In this document: one piece after another, positions 8,350 through 16,802 of the stretch
Numbering within the stretch: position 1 is the stretch's first letter
How the letters are laid out: each line of letters starts with the position of its first letter
Assembly: GCA_000434435.1 (NCBI GenBank)
Contig: FR895563.1
Span: 1 to 54,460, forward strand
DNA: 54,460 bases
Origin: Firmicutes bacterium CAG:475
Lineage (GTDB): Bacteria; Bacillota; Clostridia; Christensenellales; CAG-917
Direction of reading: 5' to 3'
Made by a program: the position numbers and the translations under genes
Notes under the pieces: generated by a model
Seen by the model: the letters and a program-made list of their open reading frames with translations, nothing else
Told to the model about the DNA's origin: nothing
Databases searched by the model: none

Positions 8350-10962
8350 ATGGAAGCAAGAAACGTTATCGACAGCGTAGAAAGACTCGAAGAGGCAATT
8401 GCGCGTGTTCGCAAGGCTCAGAAAGAGTTTGCAACTTACACGCAAGAGCAAGTGGACAAAATCTTTTTTGCGGCGGCAGTCGCGGCAAACAAGATGAGAA
8501 TACCTCTTGCAAAACTCGCGGTTGAAGAAACGGGCATGGGCATCGTTGAGGACAAAGTCATCAAAAACCATTATGCGTCCGAGTATATCTACAACGCGTA
8601 CAAGGACACCAAAACCTGCGGAATTATCGACGAGGACAAGGCATATGGCACGATAAAAATTGCCGAGCCTATCGGACTTGTGGCTGCGGTTATCCCCACC
8701 ACAAACCCCACGTCCACCGCAATATTCAAAACGCTTATTTCGCTCAAAACGAGAAACGGCATCATCATCAGCCCTCACCCCAGAGCGAAAAAATCCACGA
8801 TAGCGGCGGCAAAAGTCGTGCTTGACGCGGCGGTTGAAGCGGGCGCACCCGAAGGCATCATCGATTGGATTGATTGCCCCAGCCTCGAAATGACCAACCT
8901 CATCATGAAAGAAGCGGACGTCATTTTGGCAACCGGCGGTCCGGGTATGGTCAAAGCGGCATATTCCAGCGGCAAGCCGGCAATCGGCGTCGGCGCAGGC
9001 AATACTCCCGCAATCATCGACGACACAGCAGACGTTACGCTTGCTGTCAACTCCATCATTCATTCCAAGACGTTTGACAACGGCATGATTTGCGCAAGCG
9101 AACAATCCGTCATCGTTTTGGACAAAGTGTACGAGCAAGCAAAGAAAGAGTTTAAGGACAGAGGTTGCTACTTCCTCGACGAAGAGCAAACGGAAAAGGT
9201 AAGAAAAACCATTCTCATCAACGGTGCGCTCAATGCAAAAATCGTCGGACAAAAGCCGGTTACTATCGCAAAACTTGCGGGCTTTGATGTTCCCGAATCC
9301 ACAAAAATCCTTATCGGTGAAGTGGAAAGCGTGGATTTAAGCGAAGAATTCGCACACGAAAAACTCTCTCCCGTACTTGCAATGTACAGGGCAAAAGATA
9401 TCAGCGACGCATTTGACAAAGCAGAACGTCTTGTCGCAGACGGCGGATACGGACATACGTCCTCCATTTATCTCGACGCAGTGACTCAAAGAGCAAAACT
9501 CGACGAGTTTGCATCCAGAATGAAAACTTGCCGCATCCTCGTCAACACCCCCTCTTCGCAAGGCGGTATCGGCGATTTGTACAACTTCAAACTCCGTCCG
9601 TCCCTCACGCTCGGCTGCGGAAGCTGGGGCGGAAACTCCGTGTCCGAAAACGTCGGAGTCAAGCACCTTATCAACATCAAAACGGTTGCGCAAAGGAGAG
9701 AAAACATGCTTTGGTTCAGAGTGCCTCAAAAGGTCTATATGAAGAAGGGTTGCCTGCCCGTCGCTCTTGACGAACTCAAACACGTCATGGGCAAAAAGAA
9801 GGCGTTTATCGTCACAGACAGTTTCTTGTATAACAACGGATACACCAAGCCCATCACCGACAAACTCGACGAAATGGGCATTCAACACACCACGTTCTTT
9901 GACGTCGCTCCCGACCCGACGCTTGCGTGCGCAAAAGAAGGCGCGGCGCAAATGGCGGCGTTCAAACCCGATTGCATCATCGCGCTCGGCGGCGGCTCCG
10001 CAATGGACGCAGGCAAGATTATGTGGGTGATGTACGAGCATCCCGAAGTCGACTTTATGGACATGGCGATGCGCTTTATGGACATCAGAAAGAGAGTGTA
10101 CACTTTCCCCAAGATGGGCGAAAAGGCATACTTTATCGCAATTCCGACCTCTGCGGGCACCGGCTCGGAAGTCACTCCGTTTGCGGTTATCACCGACGAA
10201 AAGACGGGTGTGAAATATCCGCTTGCGGACTATGAACTTTTGCCGAACATGGCAATCATTGACGCGGACTTCCACATGAGCGCGCCAAAGGGACTCACTG
10301 CGGCGAGCGGTATCGACGCCGTGACGCACGCACTTGAAGCGTACGCTGCAATGCTTGCAACCGATTATACCGATTCGCTCGCGCTCCGTTCGTTGAAGAT
10401 GATTTTCGAGTTCTTGCCCAGAGCTTACGACAACGGCCCGAACGACCCCGTCGCAAGAGAAAAGATGGCAAATGCCGCAACTATGGCAGGTATGGCGTTT
10501 GCAAACGCATTCCTCGGAGTATGTCACTCCATGGCGCACAAACTCGGTGCGTTCCATCACTTGCCCCACGGCGTTGCAAACGCGCTCATGATCGACGAAG
10601 TGCTCCGCTTCAACGCAAGCGAAACGCCTACGAAGATGGGTACGTTCCCGCAATACGCATATCCGCACACACTTGAAAGATACGCAGAAGTTGCCGACTA
10701 TCTCGGAATCAAGGGTAAAAACGACAAAGAAAAACTCAACAACCTCATCAAAGCTATCGACGAACTCAAAGCAAGAGTCGGAATCAAGCCGACAATCAAG
10801 GATTACGTTCCCGACGAAAAAGATTTCCTCGATCGCCTTGACGATATGGTCGAACAAGCGTTTGACGATCAATGCACGGGCGCAAATCCGAGATATCCGC
10901 TCATGAGCGAAATCAAACAAATGTATCTCAACGCATACTATGGCAAACACACCGAGGTTTAA
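8350..10962 (+). CDS. adhE: Bifunctional acetaldehyde-CoA/alcohol dehydrogenase AdhE
   Basis: An 870-residue fusion enzyme that reduces acetyl-CoA to acetaldehyde and then to ethanol, using two NADH. The N-terminal half (about 1-440) is an aldehyde dehydrogenase; C248 in NGMICASEQ corresponds to the catalytic cysteine. The C-terminal half (about 455-870) is an iron-dependent alcohol dehydrogenase with the iron ligands D656, H660, H726 and H740, each offset by three from the E. coli numbering. The length is normal for the family. AdhE usually forms helical spirosomes in the cytoplasm. The AGGAG ribosome binding site lies just before ATG 8350. It is the first gene of an operon continuing through a kinase-like gene, two ferredoxin-like genes, a hydrogen sensor and a phosphatase. 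Confidence 0.97.
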   Translation: MEARNVIDSVERLEEAIARVRKAQKEFATYTQEQVDKIFFAAAVAANKMRIPLAKLAVEETGMGIVEDKVIKNHYASEYIYNAYKDTKTCGIIDEDKAYGTIKIAEPIGLVAAVIPTTNPTSTAIFKTLISLKTRNGIIISPHPRAKKSTIAAAKVVLDAAVEAGAPEGIIDWIDCPSLEMTNLIMKEADVILATGGPGMVKAAYSSGKPAIGVGAGNTPAIIDDTADVTLAVNSIIHSKTFDNGMICASEQSVIVLDKVYEQAKKEFKDRGCYFLDEEQTEKVRKTILINGALNAKIVGQKPVTIAKLAGFDVPESTKILIGEVESVDLSEEFAHEKLSPVLAMYRAKDISDAFDKAERLVADGGYGHTSSIYLDAVTQRAKLDEFASRMKTCRILVNTPSSQGGIGDLYNFKLRPSLTLGCGSWGGNSVSENVGVKHLINIKTVAQRRENMLWFRVPQKVYMKKGCLPVALDELKHVMGKKKAFIVTDSFLYNNGYTKPITDKLDEMGIQHTTFFDVAPDPTLACAKEGAAQMAAFKPDCIIALGGGSAMDAGKIMWVMYEHPEVDFMDMAMRFMDIRKRVYTFPKMGEKAYFIAIPTSAGTGSEVTPFAVITDEKTGVKYPLADYELLPNMAIIDADFHMSAPKGLTAASGIDAVTHALEAYAAMLATDYTDSLALRSLKMIFEFLPRAYDNGPNDPVAREKMANAATMAGMAFANAFLGVCHSMAHKLGAFHHLPHGVANALMIDEVLRFNASETPTKMGTFPQYAYPHTLERYAEVADYLGIKGKNDKEKLNNLIKAIDELKARVGIKPTIKDYVPDEKDFLDRLDDMVEQAFDDQCTGANPRYPLMSEIKQMYLNAYYGKHTEV

Positions 10963-10974
10963 TAGGAGGAAAAT

Positions 10975-11724
10975 ATGAATCTTGACAGAATCATTGCCGT
11001 GAGAACAAACAAAACAGTCTATCGCGACGGAGAATATTGCGTCAAAGTTTTCGACGACGATTTCTCCAAGGTGGACGTTCTCAACGAAGCTCTCAACCAA
11101 GCAAGAGTGGAAGAAACGGGACTCAACGTGCCCAAAATCGTCGAAGTGACCAAAATCGATGGCAAGTGGGCAATCGTGTCCGAGTACGTCCCGGGCAAAA
11201 CGCTTGCAAGACTTATGGAAGAAAACCCCGACAAAAAAGACGAATATCTCGAAAAATTCGTCGATTGGCAAATCGAGGTTCAATCCAAAAAGTGCCCCTT
11301 GCTCACCAAACTTCGCGACAAGATGAACAGAAAAATCGACTTGACTAATCTTGACGAAAGTATAAAATATGAATTGCACACAAGGCTTGAGGGCATGCCC
11401 AAACACAACAAGCTCTGCCACGGCGATTTCAACCCGTCCAACATCATTGTGAAAGAGGACGGCACGCCGTACTTCATCGACTGGTCGCACGCAACGCAAG
11501 GCAACGCTTCGGCGGACGTTGCAAGAACGTATATGCTTTTCTGGCTTGCGGGCGATATCGAAGGCGCGGAAAAATATCTCGACCTCTTCTGTCAAAAGAG
11601 CGGAACGGACAAGAGATACGTGCAAAAATGGATGCCTATCGTTGCGGCTTCGCAATCTGTTAAAGGGCATGAAAAAGAAAGAGAATTCCTTATGTCGTGG
11701 ATCGACGTTGCGGAATTTCAATAA
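10975..11724 (+). CDS. APH/choline-kinase fold phosphotransferase
   Basis: A 249-residue cytoplasmic protein of the aminoglycoside phosphotransferase family (PF01636 type). The catalytic-loop motif CHGDFNPSNIIV and the metal-binding segment FIDWSHA are intact, followed by the usual ADVART. It lies 12 bp after adhE behind a perfect AGGAGG ribosome binding site and is followed 14 bp later by a [2Fe-2S] protein gene, so it belongs to the adhE/hydrogen-sensor operon. The family includes antibiotic, choline, homoserine, fructosamine and protein kinases. The phosphoryl acceptor cannot be deduced. The operon context argues against simple drug resistance and makes a role opposite the downstream PP2C phosphatase worth testing. 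Confidence 0.8.
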   Translation: MNLDRIIAVRTNKTVYRDGEYCVKVFDDDFSKVDVLNEALNQARVEETGLNVPKIVEVTKIDGKWAIVSEYVPGKTLARLMEENPDKKDEYLEKFVDWQIEVQSKKCPLLTKLRDKMNRKIDLTNLDESIKYELHTRLEGMPKHNKLCHGDFNPSNIIVKEDGTPYFIDWSHATQGNASADVARTYMLFWLAGDIEGAEKYLDLFCQKSGTDKRYVQKWMPIVAASQSVKGHEKEREFLMSWIDVAEFQ

Positions 11725-11738
11725 TGAGAGGGAAAAAT

Positions 11739-11981
11739 ATGAAAGTCACAGTGTGTATCGGCAGTTCCTGCCATATCAAAGGATCAAGACAAGTCGTAGA
11801 GCAACTTCAATATCTCATTGCCAAGAACAACCTCAAAGAACAAGTGGAACTCGGCGGCACGTTCTGCATGGGCAAGTGCCAACAAGGAGTGTGCGTTACG
11901 GTTGACGACGCGTTCTTCTCGCTCACGCCCGAAACTACCGACGAATTCTTCAAAAAGGAGATTCTTGCAAAGGTAAAATAA
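11739..11981 (+). CDS. Small [2Fe-2S] thioredoxin-fold ferredoxin (24-kDa subunit type), copy 1
   Basis: An 80-residue protein with the cysteine pattern of the NADH:quinone oxidoreductase 24-kDa subunit and thioredoxin-like ferredoxins: C6-x4-C11 and C43-x3-C47, plus an extra C52. The set should bind one [2Fe-2S] cluster. ATG 11739 is chosen because it follows GAGAGGGA at good spacing; an upstream in-frame start would overlap the kinase gene. It is close in size and sequence to the next gene (shared SSCHxKGS motif), so the two arose by duplication. Similar small ferredoxins accompany sensory [FeFe] hydrogenases in clostridia, where they probably pass electrons to or from the sensor. Confidence 0.85.
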   Translation: MKVTVCIGSSCHIKGSRQVVEQLQYLIAKNNLKEQVELGGTFCMGKCQQGVCVTVDDAFFSLTPETTDEFFKKEILAKVK

Positions 11982-12236
11982 ATGATAATCATCAGAATTT
12001 GCGTTGGCAGTTCTTGCCATCTTAAAGGCTCGCAGGAGATAGTCGATATGCTTCGAAGCGAGATCGAACAAAGACATCTCGAAGGCGAAATAGTGCTTTC
12101 GGGAAGTTTTTGTTTTGCCAAGTGTAACAGAGAGGGCGTAACCGTTGCCGTCAACGACGACGTTTATCCCGGTATAACCAAGGACAACTTCAAGGAATTT
12201 TTCCAAACGAAAGTTTTGCCTCTCGTCGAGGCGTAA
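11982..12236 (+). CDS. Small [2Fe-2S] thioredoxin-fold ferredoxin, copy 2
   Basis: An 84-residue paralogue of the preceding gene with C7-x4-C12 and C44-x3-C48, enough for one [2Fe-2S] cluster; it lacks the fifth cysteine of copy 1. Its ATG directly abuts the TAA of copy 1, so translation is probably coupled; a weak AAAGG lies about 9 nt upstream. It is followed 27 bp later by the sensory hydrogenase gene. It likely acts as an electron carrier for that protein in the cytoplasm. The two copies may sit at different potentials or bind different partners; the sequence cannot tell which. Confidence 0.85.
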   Translation: MIIIRICVGSSCHLKGSQEIVDMLRSEIEQRHLEGEIVLSGSFCFAKCNREGVTVAVNDDVYPGITKDNFKEFFQTKVLPLVEA

Positions 12237-12263
12237 ATACGCACGGAAAAATAAAGAGGAAAT

Positions 12264-13934
12264 ATGGATTGTTTAACTCTCAAAAAATCAAACTGCAAAA
12301 ACTGCTATAAGTGCATACGCCATTGCCCCGTAAAAGCCATACGCTTTTCGGGCAATCAGGCGCACATTATCGGCGACGAGTGCATTTTGTGCGGACACTG
12401 CTTCGTCGTGTGTCCTCAAAACGCAAAGGAAATCGTCAACGAAACCGAAAAAGTCAGAGTGCTTTTGCAGTCCTATCCCGTTTACGTGTCGCTTGCGCCG
12501 TCCTTCATCGCAAACTATGAGGGAGTGGGCATCAACGCCATGCGCACCGCGCTCAAAAAGCTCGGTTTTGCGGACGTCGAGGAAACCGCGTTGGGCGCAA
12601 CCGTCGTCAAAAACGAGTATGACAGACTTTTGAGAGAAGAAAAGAGAGATATCGTCATATCCTCTTGCTGCCACTCCGTCAATTTGCTCATACAAAAGTA
12701 TTTCCCCAAAGAGCTTCCGTATCTTGCCGACGTACTTTCGCCTATGCAAGCGCATTGTGCGGATTTGAAACGCCGTCATCCGGGCGCAAAAACCGTGTTT
12801 ATCGGTCCTTGCGTCGCAAAAAAGGACGAGGCGGCCCACTACGACGGAATCGTCGACGCTGTTTTGACCTATGAGGAACTCACCGAATGGCTCAATCACG
12901 AAGGCGTCGTTCTTGAAAAAGAAACGGATTCGCAACAAGAGAGCAGAGCGAGATTTTTCCCGACTACGGGCGGTATTTTGAAAACCATGAACCTTGACGC
13001 TCCCGGCTATCGATATATGGCGATCGACGGCATAGAAAACTGCATATCCGCGCTTAAAGACATCGAAAACGGCAACATTCATCACGCGTTTATCGAGATG
13101 TCCTCGTGCGTGGGAAGCTGCGTTGGCGGACCGGTTATGGAAAAATATCATCCGTCACCCGTGAGAGAATACATTGCGGTTGCGGAGTACGCAGGCGACA
13201 AAGATTTTGTCGTCGAGCAACCCGACAGCAACGATTTGAGAAAGCACTTCTCGCTCATCGAGCGTGAAAACAAGATGCCGAGCGAGTACGAAATCAACGC
13301 CGCACTTCGCCAGATGGGCAAGATGAGCAAGCGCGACGAACTAAATTGCGGCAGCTGCGGCTACAACACTTGCCGCGAAAAAGCGATAGCGATTTGTCAA
13401 GGCAAAGCCGAAGCGTCCATGTGCTTGCCGTATCTCCAAAAGAAAGCGGAGGGCTTTTCGGACAGAATCGTCAACAATACTCCGAACGGCATCATCGTGC
13501 TCAACGACGCATTCGAAGTGCAGCAGATCAACGAAGCCGCCATGGACATCATGCACATTCGTTCCGCAAGCGACGTTCTGGGCGAACAAGTGGTGCGTAT
13601 TATGGACCCCGCTGTTTTCTACGAAGTGCAGAAAAAGAAGTTTAACGTGCACAATCGCAGGGTTTATCTTGCGGAATATAAAAGATACGTCGAACTTACC
13701 GTCGTTTACGACACCGACAATCACCTCTTTATCGGTATCATGCGCGACATCACCGACGAGGAAAAAGAGAGAGAAAAGAAAGAGAGTATTTCAAAGCAAA
13801 CAATCGAAACGGCAGACAAAGTCGTGGACAAGCAAATGCGCATAGTTCAGGAAATCGCGTCTTTGCTCGGCGAAACGGCGGCGGAAACAAAAATCGCGCT
13901 TACAAAACTCAAGGAGTCCATAAAAGATGAATGA
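12264..13934 (+). CDS. hydS: Sensory [FeFe]-hydrogenase-like protein with PAS domain (HydS/HfsB type)
   Basis: A 556-residue cytoplasmic redox protein. Order: two [4Fe-4S] ferredoxin motifs (about 11-55), the [FeFe]-hydrogenase H-cluster domain (about 70-350), a C362/C365/C370/C387 iron-sulfur motif, a PAS domain (about 400-495) and a short coiled tail. H-cluster motifs are present: SSCCHS (C135, C136), IGPCVAKK (C183) and SSCVGSCVGG (C282, C286). The usual Met of the second motif is Gly, as described for sensory enzymes, but both cysteines of the first motif remain. PAS plus an adjacent PP2C gene fits the phosphatase-linked group C of sensory [FeFe] hydrogenases. It overlaps the phosphatase gene by 8 nt. 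Hydrogen or redox sensing is inferred, not shown. Confidence 0.87.
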   Translation: MDCLTLKKSNCKNCYKCIRHCPVKAIRFSGNQAHIIGDECILCGHCFVVCPQNAKEIVNETEKVRVLLQSYPVYVSLAPSFIANYEGVGINAMRTALKKLGFADVEETALGATVVKNEYDRLLREEKRDIVISSCCHSVNLLIQKYFPKELPYLADVLSPMQAHCADLKRRHPGAKTVFIGPCVAKKDEAAHYDGIVDAVLTYEELTEWLNHEGVVLEKETDSQQESRARFFPTTGGILKTMNLDAPGYRYMAIDGIENCISALKDIENGNIHHAFIEMSSCVGSCVGGPVMEKYHPSPVREYIAVAEYAGDKDFVVEQPDSNDLRKHFSLIERENKMPSEYEINAALRQMGKMSKRDELNCGSCGYNTCREKAIAICQGKAEASMCLPYLQKKAEGFSDRIVNNTPNGIIVLNDAFEVQQINEAAMDIMHIRSASDVLGEQVVRIMDPAVFYEVQKKKFNVHNRRVYLAEYKRYVELTVVYDTDNHLFIGIMRDITDEEKEREKKESISKQTIETADKVVDKQMRIVQEIASLLGETAAETKIALTKLKESIKDE

Positions 13935-15099
13935 TCTTTGCGCCGATATCGGCTACAAAAGCATAAATCATGTCGGAGAACAACTGTGCGGCGACCACGT
14001 AGACGTCGTTCAGCAGGGTGAAAACTCCACGGTTGTCGTGCTTGCGGACGGACTCGGCAGCGGCGTTAAGGCGAGCATACTCTCAACGCTTACGAGCAAA
14101 ATCATTTCCACCATGATGTCGGAAGGTTTAACTCTCGAAGACTGCGTTGAAACAATTGCCGCAACTTTGCCTATATGCTCCGTAAGAGGCGTTGCCTATT
14201 CGACGTTTACAATCCTCCACCTTGTCGACAATCGTCAGGCGGAGATAATCCAATACGACAATCCCGGCGTAATTTTGTTGCGCGACGGTCAAAACTACGA
14301 TTTCCCCAAAACCGAAATGGTCATCGGCGGAAAGAAAATTTACAAATCCACCCTCGACTTGTGCGAGAACGACATTTTCGTGCTTATGAGCGACGGTTGT
14401 CCGCATGCGGGGTTGGGACTCTCCTACAACTTCGGTTGGAAGAGGGAGGATATAATATCGTTTTTGGAGAGCATAAGTTTTGTGGGCTACACCGCAAAAA
14501 CCATGTCCACCATACTCGTTGACGAGTGCAACAAACTCTACGGCGAAAAACCCGGCGACGACGCCACCGCTTGCGTGATAAAGATAAAAAGACGCGAGCC
14601 TATGAACATCCTTTTCGGGCCGCCGTCCAATCGCGACGATTGCGACAGAATGATGTCGCTCTTCTTCTCGAAAGAGGGCAAACATATCGTTTGCGGCGGC
14701 ACTACGTCGTCAATTGCGGCAAAATATCTCGGGAAAACCGTGCGTACAACGCTCAATTTCGAGGCAAGCGACGTTCCGCCCATATCCGAAATCGAGGGCG
14801 TAGACCTCGTCACCGAGGGCGTCATAACGATGAACAAGGTGCTGACTTACGCAAAAGACTACCTCAAAGACAACGAAAGTTACGAGCAATGGAGTTTCAA
14901 GCGCGACGGTGCGTCGCTTATGGCAAGGCTTCTTTTCGAGGAGGCAACCGACATCAATTTCTTTGTCGGCAGAGCAATAAACCCCGCCCACCAAAACCCC
15001 GATTTGCCCATAAATTTCAGCATAAAAATGAATTTGGTCACCGAACTTTCCGATTGCCTCGTAAAAATGGGCAAAAAAGTCAAAGTGTCATACTTCTGA
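13927..15099 (+). CDS. PP2C/SpoIIE-family serine/threonine phosphatase
   Basis: A 390-residue cytoplasmic protein. The first 200 residues are a SpoIIE-type PP2C phosphatase with the metal-binding motifs LADGLGSG, LMSDGCPHAG and GDDATACV. The last 180 residues form a domain that I do not recognise (beginning near MNILFGPPS). Its start overlaps the sensory hydrogenase gene by 8 nt, indicating translational coupling and probably fixed stoichiometry with the sensor. In clostridial hfs loci a phosphatase of this kind also sits beside the PAS hydrogenase. It presumably dephosphorylates a protein in response to the sensor. The target is unknown; candidates include a regulator encoded elsewhere or substrates of the APH-fold kinase upstream. 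Confidence 0.85.
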   Translation: MNDLCADIGYKSINHVGEQLCGDHVDVVQQGENSTVVVLADGLGSGVKASILSTLTSKIISTMMSEGLTLEDCVETIAATLPICSVRGVAYSTFTILHLVDNRQAEIIQYDNPGVILLRDGQNYDFPKTEMVIGGKKIYKSTLDLCENDIFVLMSDGCPHAGLGLSYNFGWKREDIISFLESISFVGYTAKTMSTILVDECNKLYGEKPGDDATACVIKIKRREPMNILFGPPSNRDDCDRMMSLFFSKEGKHIVCGGTTSSIAAKYLGKTVRTTLNFEASDVPPISEIEGVDLVTEGVITMNKVLTYAKDYLKDNESYEQWSFKRDGASLMARLLFEEATDINFFVGRAINPAHQNPDLPINFSIKMNLVTELSDCLVKMGKKVKVSYF

Positions 15100-15147
15100 T
15101 AAGGAGCAAAAATATAAATATTTTTCTCAAAACGAAACAAAATTTTA

Positions 15148-15175
15148 TTGCGCACAAGACGATTTAGTGTATAAT
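15148..15175 (+). promoter_or_regulatory. Promoter for the group B hydrogenase gene
   Basis: TTGCGC (15148-15153) and a perfect TATAAT (15170-15175) are 16 bp apart. No clear terminator precedes it, so read-through from the upstream operon is also possible. Confidence 0.55.
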
Positions 15176-15209
15176 GTCGCAAGCGTACAATAATTTTAAG
15201 AGGACAAAG

Positions 15210-16628
15210 ATGAGAATATTCGATACAAAAGTTCAACATCTCAAATACAAAGTTCTGCGCGAGGTCGCAAGAGAGGCGTGGGCGGGTACGCTCGACACCA
15301 ACGCCATCGACATCCCCAAGCGTATCGTTCCCGGCAAAGTGCCGACGATGCGTTGTTGCGTGTACAAAGAACGCGCGATTTTGGGTGAACGCGTCAAACT
15401 TGCAATGGGCGGACACAAGGACAATCCCAACGTCATCGAAGTCATCGATATTGCTTGCGACGAGTGTCCGATGGGCGGCTATGAAGTCACGGGCGCATGC
15501 CGAGGCTGTCTTATGCATCGCTGCGAAGACGTGTGCAAGTTCGGCGCAATCACGTTTGACAGTCAGCATGTGGCGCATATCGACAAGTCCAAGTGCAAAG
15601 AGTGTGGCGCATGCGCAAAAGTTTGCCCGTACAGCGCAATCACCAACCATAAACGTCCCTGCGAAATGGCTTGCAAGGTCAAGGCTATCACCATGGACGA
15701 AAACCGCGCGGCAAAAATCGACAATTCCAAGTGTATAGAGTGCGGCGCATGCGTATATCAATGCCCGTGGGGAGCAATCTCGGACAAGTCATACATTCTC
15801 GACGTTATCGACCTCATCAAAAAGAGCGAAAACAACACAAAATACAAGCTCTATGCGGTGGTTGCTCCGTCTATTTCCAGTCAGTTTACTTACGCAAAAC
15901 TCGGACAGGTCATCACCGGCTTGAAAGTTTTGGGATTCCATACGGTGGTCGAAGCGGCTCTCGGCGCAGATATGGTGCTTCTTTCCGAGGCAAGAGAGCT
16001 TGCCGAAAAAGGATTCCTTACAAGCTCCTGCTGTCCTGCGTTCGTATCCTATATCAAAAAGAATTTCCCTCAAATGGTGGAACATATATCCCACAACCTT
16101 TCGCCGATGGCAATGATTTCCAAGTATATCAAGGACACTACGCCCGGCGCAAAAGTTGTGTTCATCGGGCCTTGCACCGCCAAAAAAGCCGAGATTTTGG
16201 ACGAAAAAGTCAAGCCGTACGTCGATTCCGTCCTCACGTTCGAGGAGCTTCAAGCCCTCTTTGACAGCAAGGATATGGAAATCACGTCCCTTGCCGAAGG
16301 CGTTCTCGACAATGCCTCCTATTTCGGACGCATCTTTGCTCGTTGCGGAGGACTCAGCGACTCAATCAAACAATCTCTCAAAGAGCAAAACATCGATTTC
16401 GACCTCAAAGGTTGCGCTTGCGACGGCATCGACGAGTGCCGCATCGCACTCCTCAAAAAGAGCAAAAACCTCTCCGACGTCAACTTCATCGAAGGTATGG
16501 CGTGCACCGGCGGTTGCATCGGTGGTGCCGGCTGTCTTACCCACGGAGAGAAAAACAAGGCAGAAGTTGACAAGTACGGTCGCGAAGCGTTGGAAAAGAC
16601 CATTACCGACGCCGTGTCGTTGCTGTAA
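15210..16628 (+). CDS. Group B [FeFe] hydrogenase
   Basis: A 472-residue monomeric [FeFe] hydrogenase. The N-terminus has several cysteine clusters, including CDECPMGG, CRGC and two ferredoxin motifs (CKECGACAKVCP and CIECGACVYQCP). The H-cluster domain has SSCCPAF (C274, C275), IGPCTAKK (C322) and MACTGGCIGG (C432, C436). The layout matches the group B1/B3 type (TIGR04105-like). Members occur in anaerobic Firmicutes and are thought to exchange electrons with ferredoxin to make or use H2; their physiological role is poorly defined. ATG 15210 is preferred over an in-frame ATG at 15174, because AAGAGGA lies 5-6 nt upstream and 15174 lies inside the -10 box. It sits next to a sensory hydrogenase, as in Ruminococcus albus hydA2-hydS. 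Confidence 0.9.
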   Translation: MRIFDTKVQHLKYKVLREVAREAWAGTLDTNAIDIPKRIVPGKVPTMRCCVYKERAILGERVKLAMGGHKDNPNVIEVIDIACDECPMGGYEVTGACRGCLMHRCEDVCKFGAITFDSQHVAHIDKSKCKECGACAKVCPYSAITNHKRPCEMACKVKAITMDENRAAKIDNSKCIECGACVYQCPWGAISDKSYILDVIDLIKKSENNTKYKLYAVVAPSISSQFTYAKLGQVITGLKVLGFHTVVEAALGADMVLLSEARELAEKGFLTSSCCPAFVSYIKKNFPQMVEHISHNLSPMAMISKYIKDTTPGAKVVFIGPCTAKKAEILDEKVKPYVDSVLTFEELQALFDSKDMEITSLAEGVLDNASYFGRIFARCGGLSDSIKQSLKEQNIDFDLKGCACDGIDECRIALLKKSKNLSDVNFIEGMACTGGCIGGAGCLTHGEKNKAEVDKYGREALEKTITDAVSLL

Positions 16629-16660
16629 TATTAAAATCGGTTTTTTGAGAATAGCGTTTA

Positions 16661-16700
16661 AAGCACCCCTTGATTTGATTGTCAAAGGGTGCTTTTTTAA
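16661..16700 (+). terminator. Intrinsic terminator after the hydrogenase
   Basis: AAAGCACCCCTTGA (16661-16674) pairs with TCAAAGGGTGCTTT (16683-16696), one mismatch, followed by a T tract. Confidence 0.85.
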
Positions 16701-16740
16701 CAACACGAGGGCAAGAGAATTTTGTAGTGTCATATTTCTC

Positions 16741-16769
16741 TTGACAAAACGGGGTTTCGGGCTTATAGT
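16741..16769 (+). promoter_or_regulatory. Promoter of the aromatic amino acid operon
   Basis: A perfect TTGACA (16741-16746) and TATAGT (16764-16769) are 17 bp apart. They are followed by AGGAGG (16783-16788) and the leader peptide start at 16803. Confidence 0.85.
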
Positions 16770-16802
16770 TTTCTCATCAAACAGGAGGCAGAATCGAAGT
16801 TT

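Noticed and set aside
9337..11721. A 794-codon open frame on the minus strand opposite adhE and the kinase gene
   Set aside because: It is antisense to two clear genes, has no family resemblance or ribosome binding site, and arises from the codon bias of adhE. Similar long antisense frames opposite the subtilase and oppA are rejected for the same reason.
15100..15130. An AAGGAG ribosome binding site right after the phosphatase stop codon
   Set aside because: It is followed by ATA and a stop within a few bases and by no start codon, so it serves no gene; it may be a remnant.
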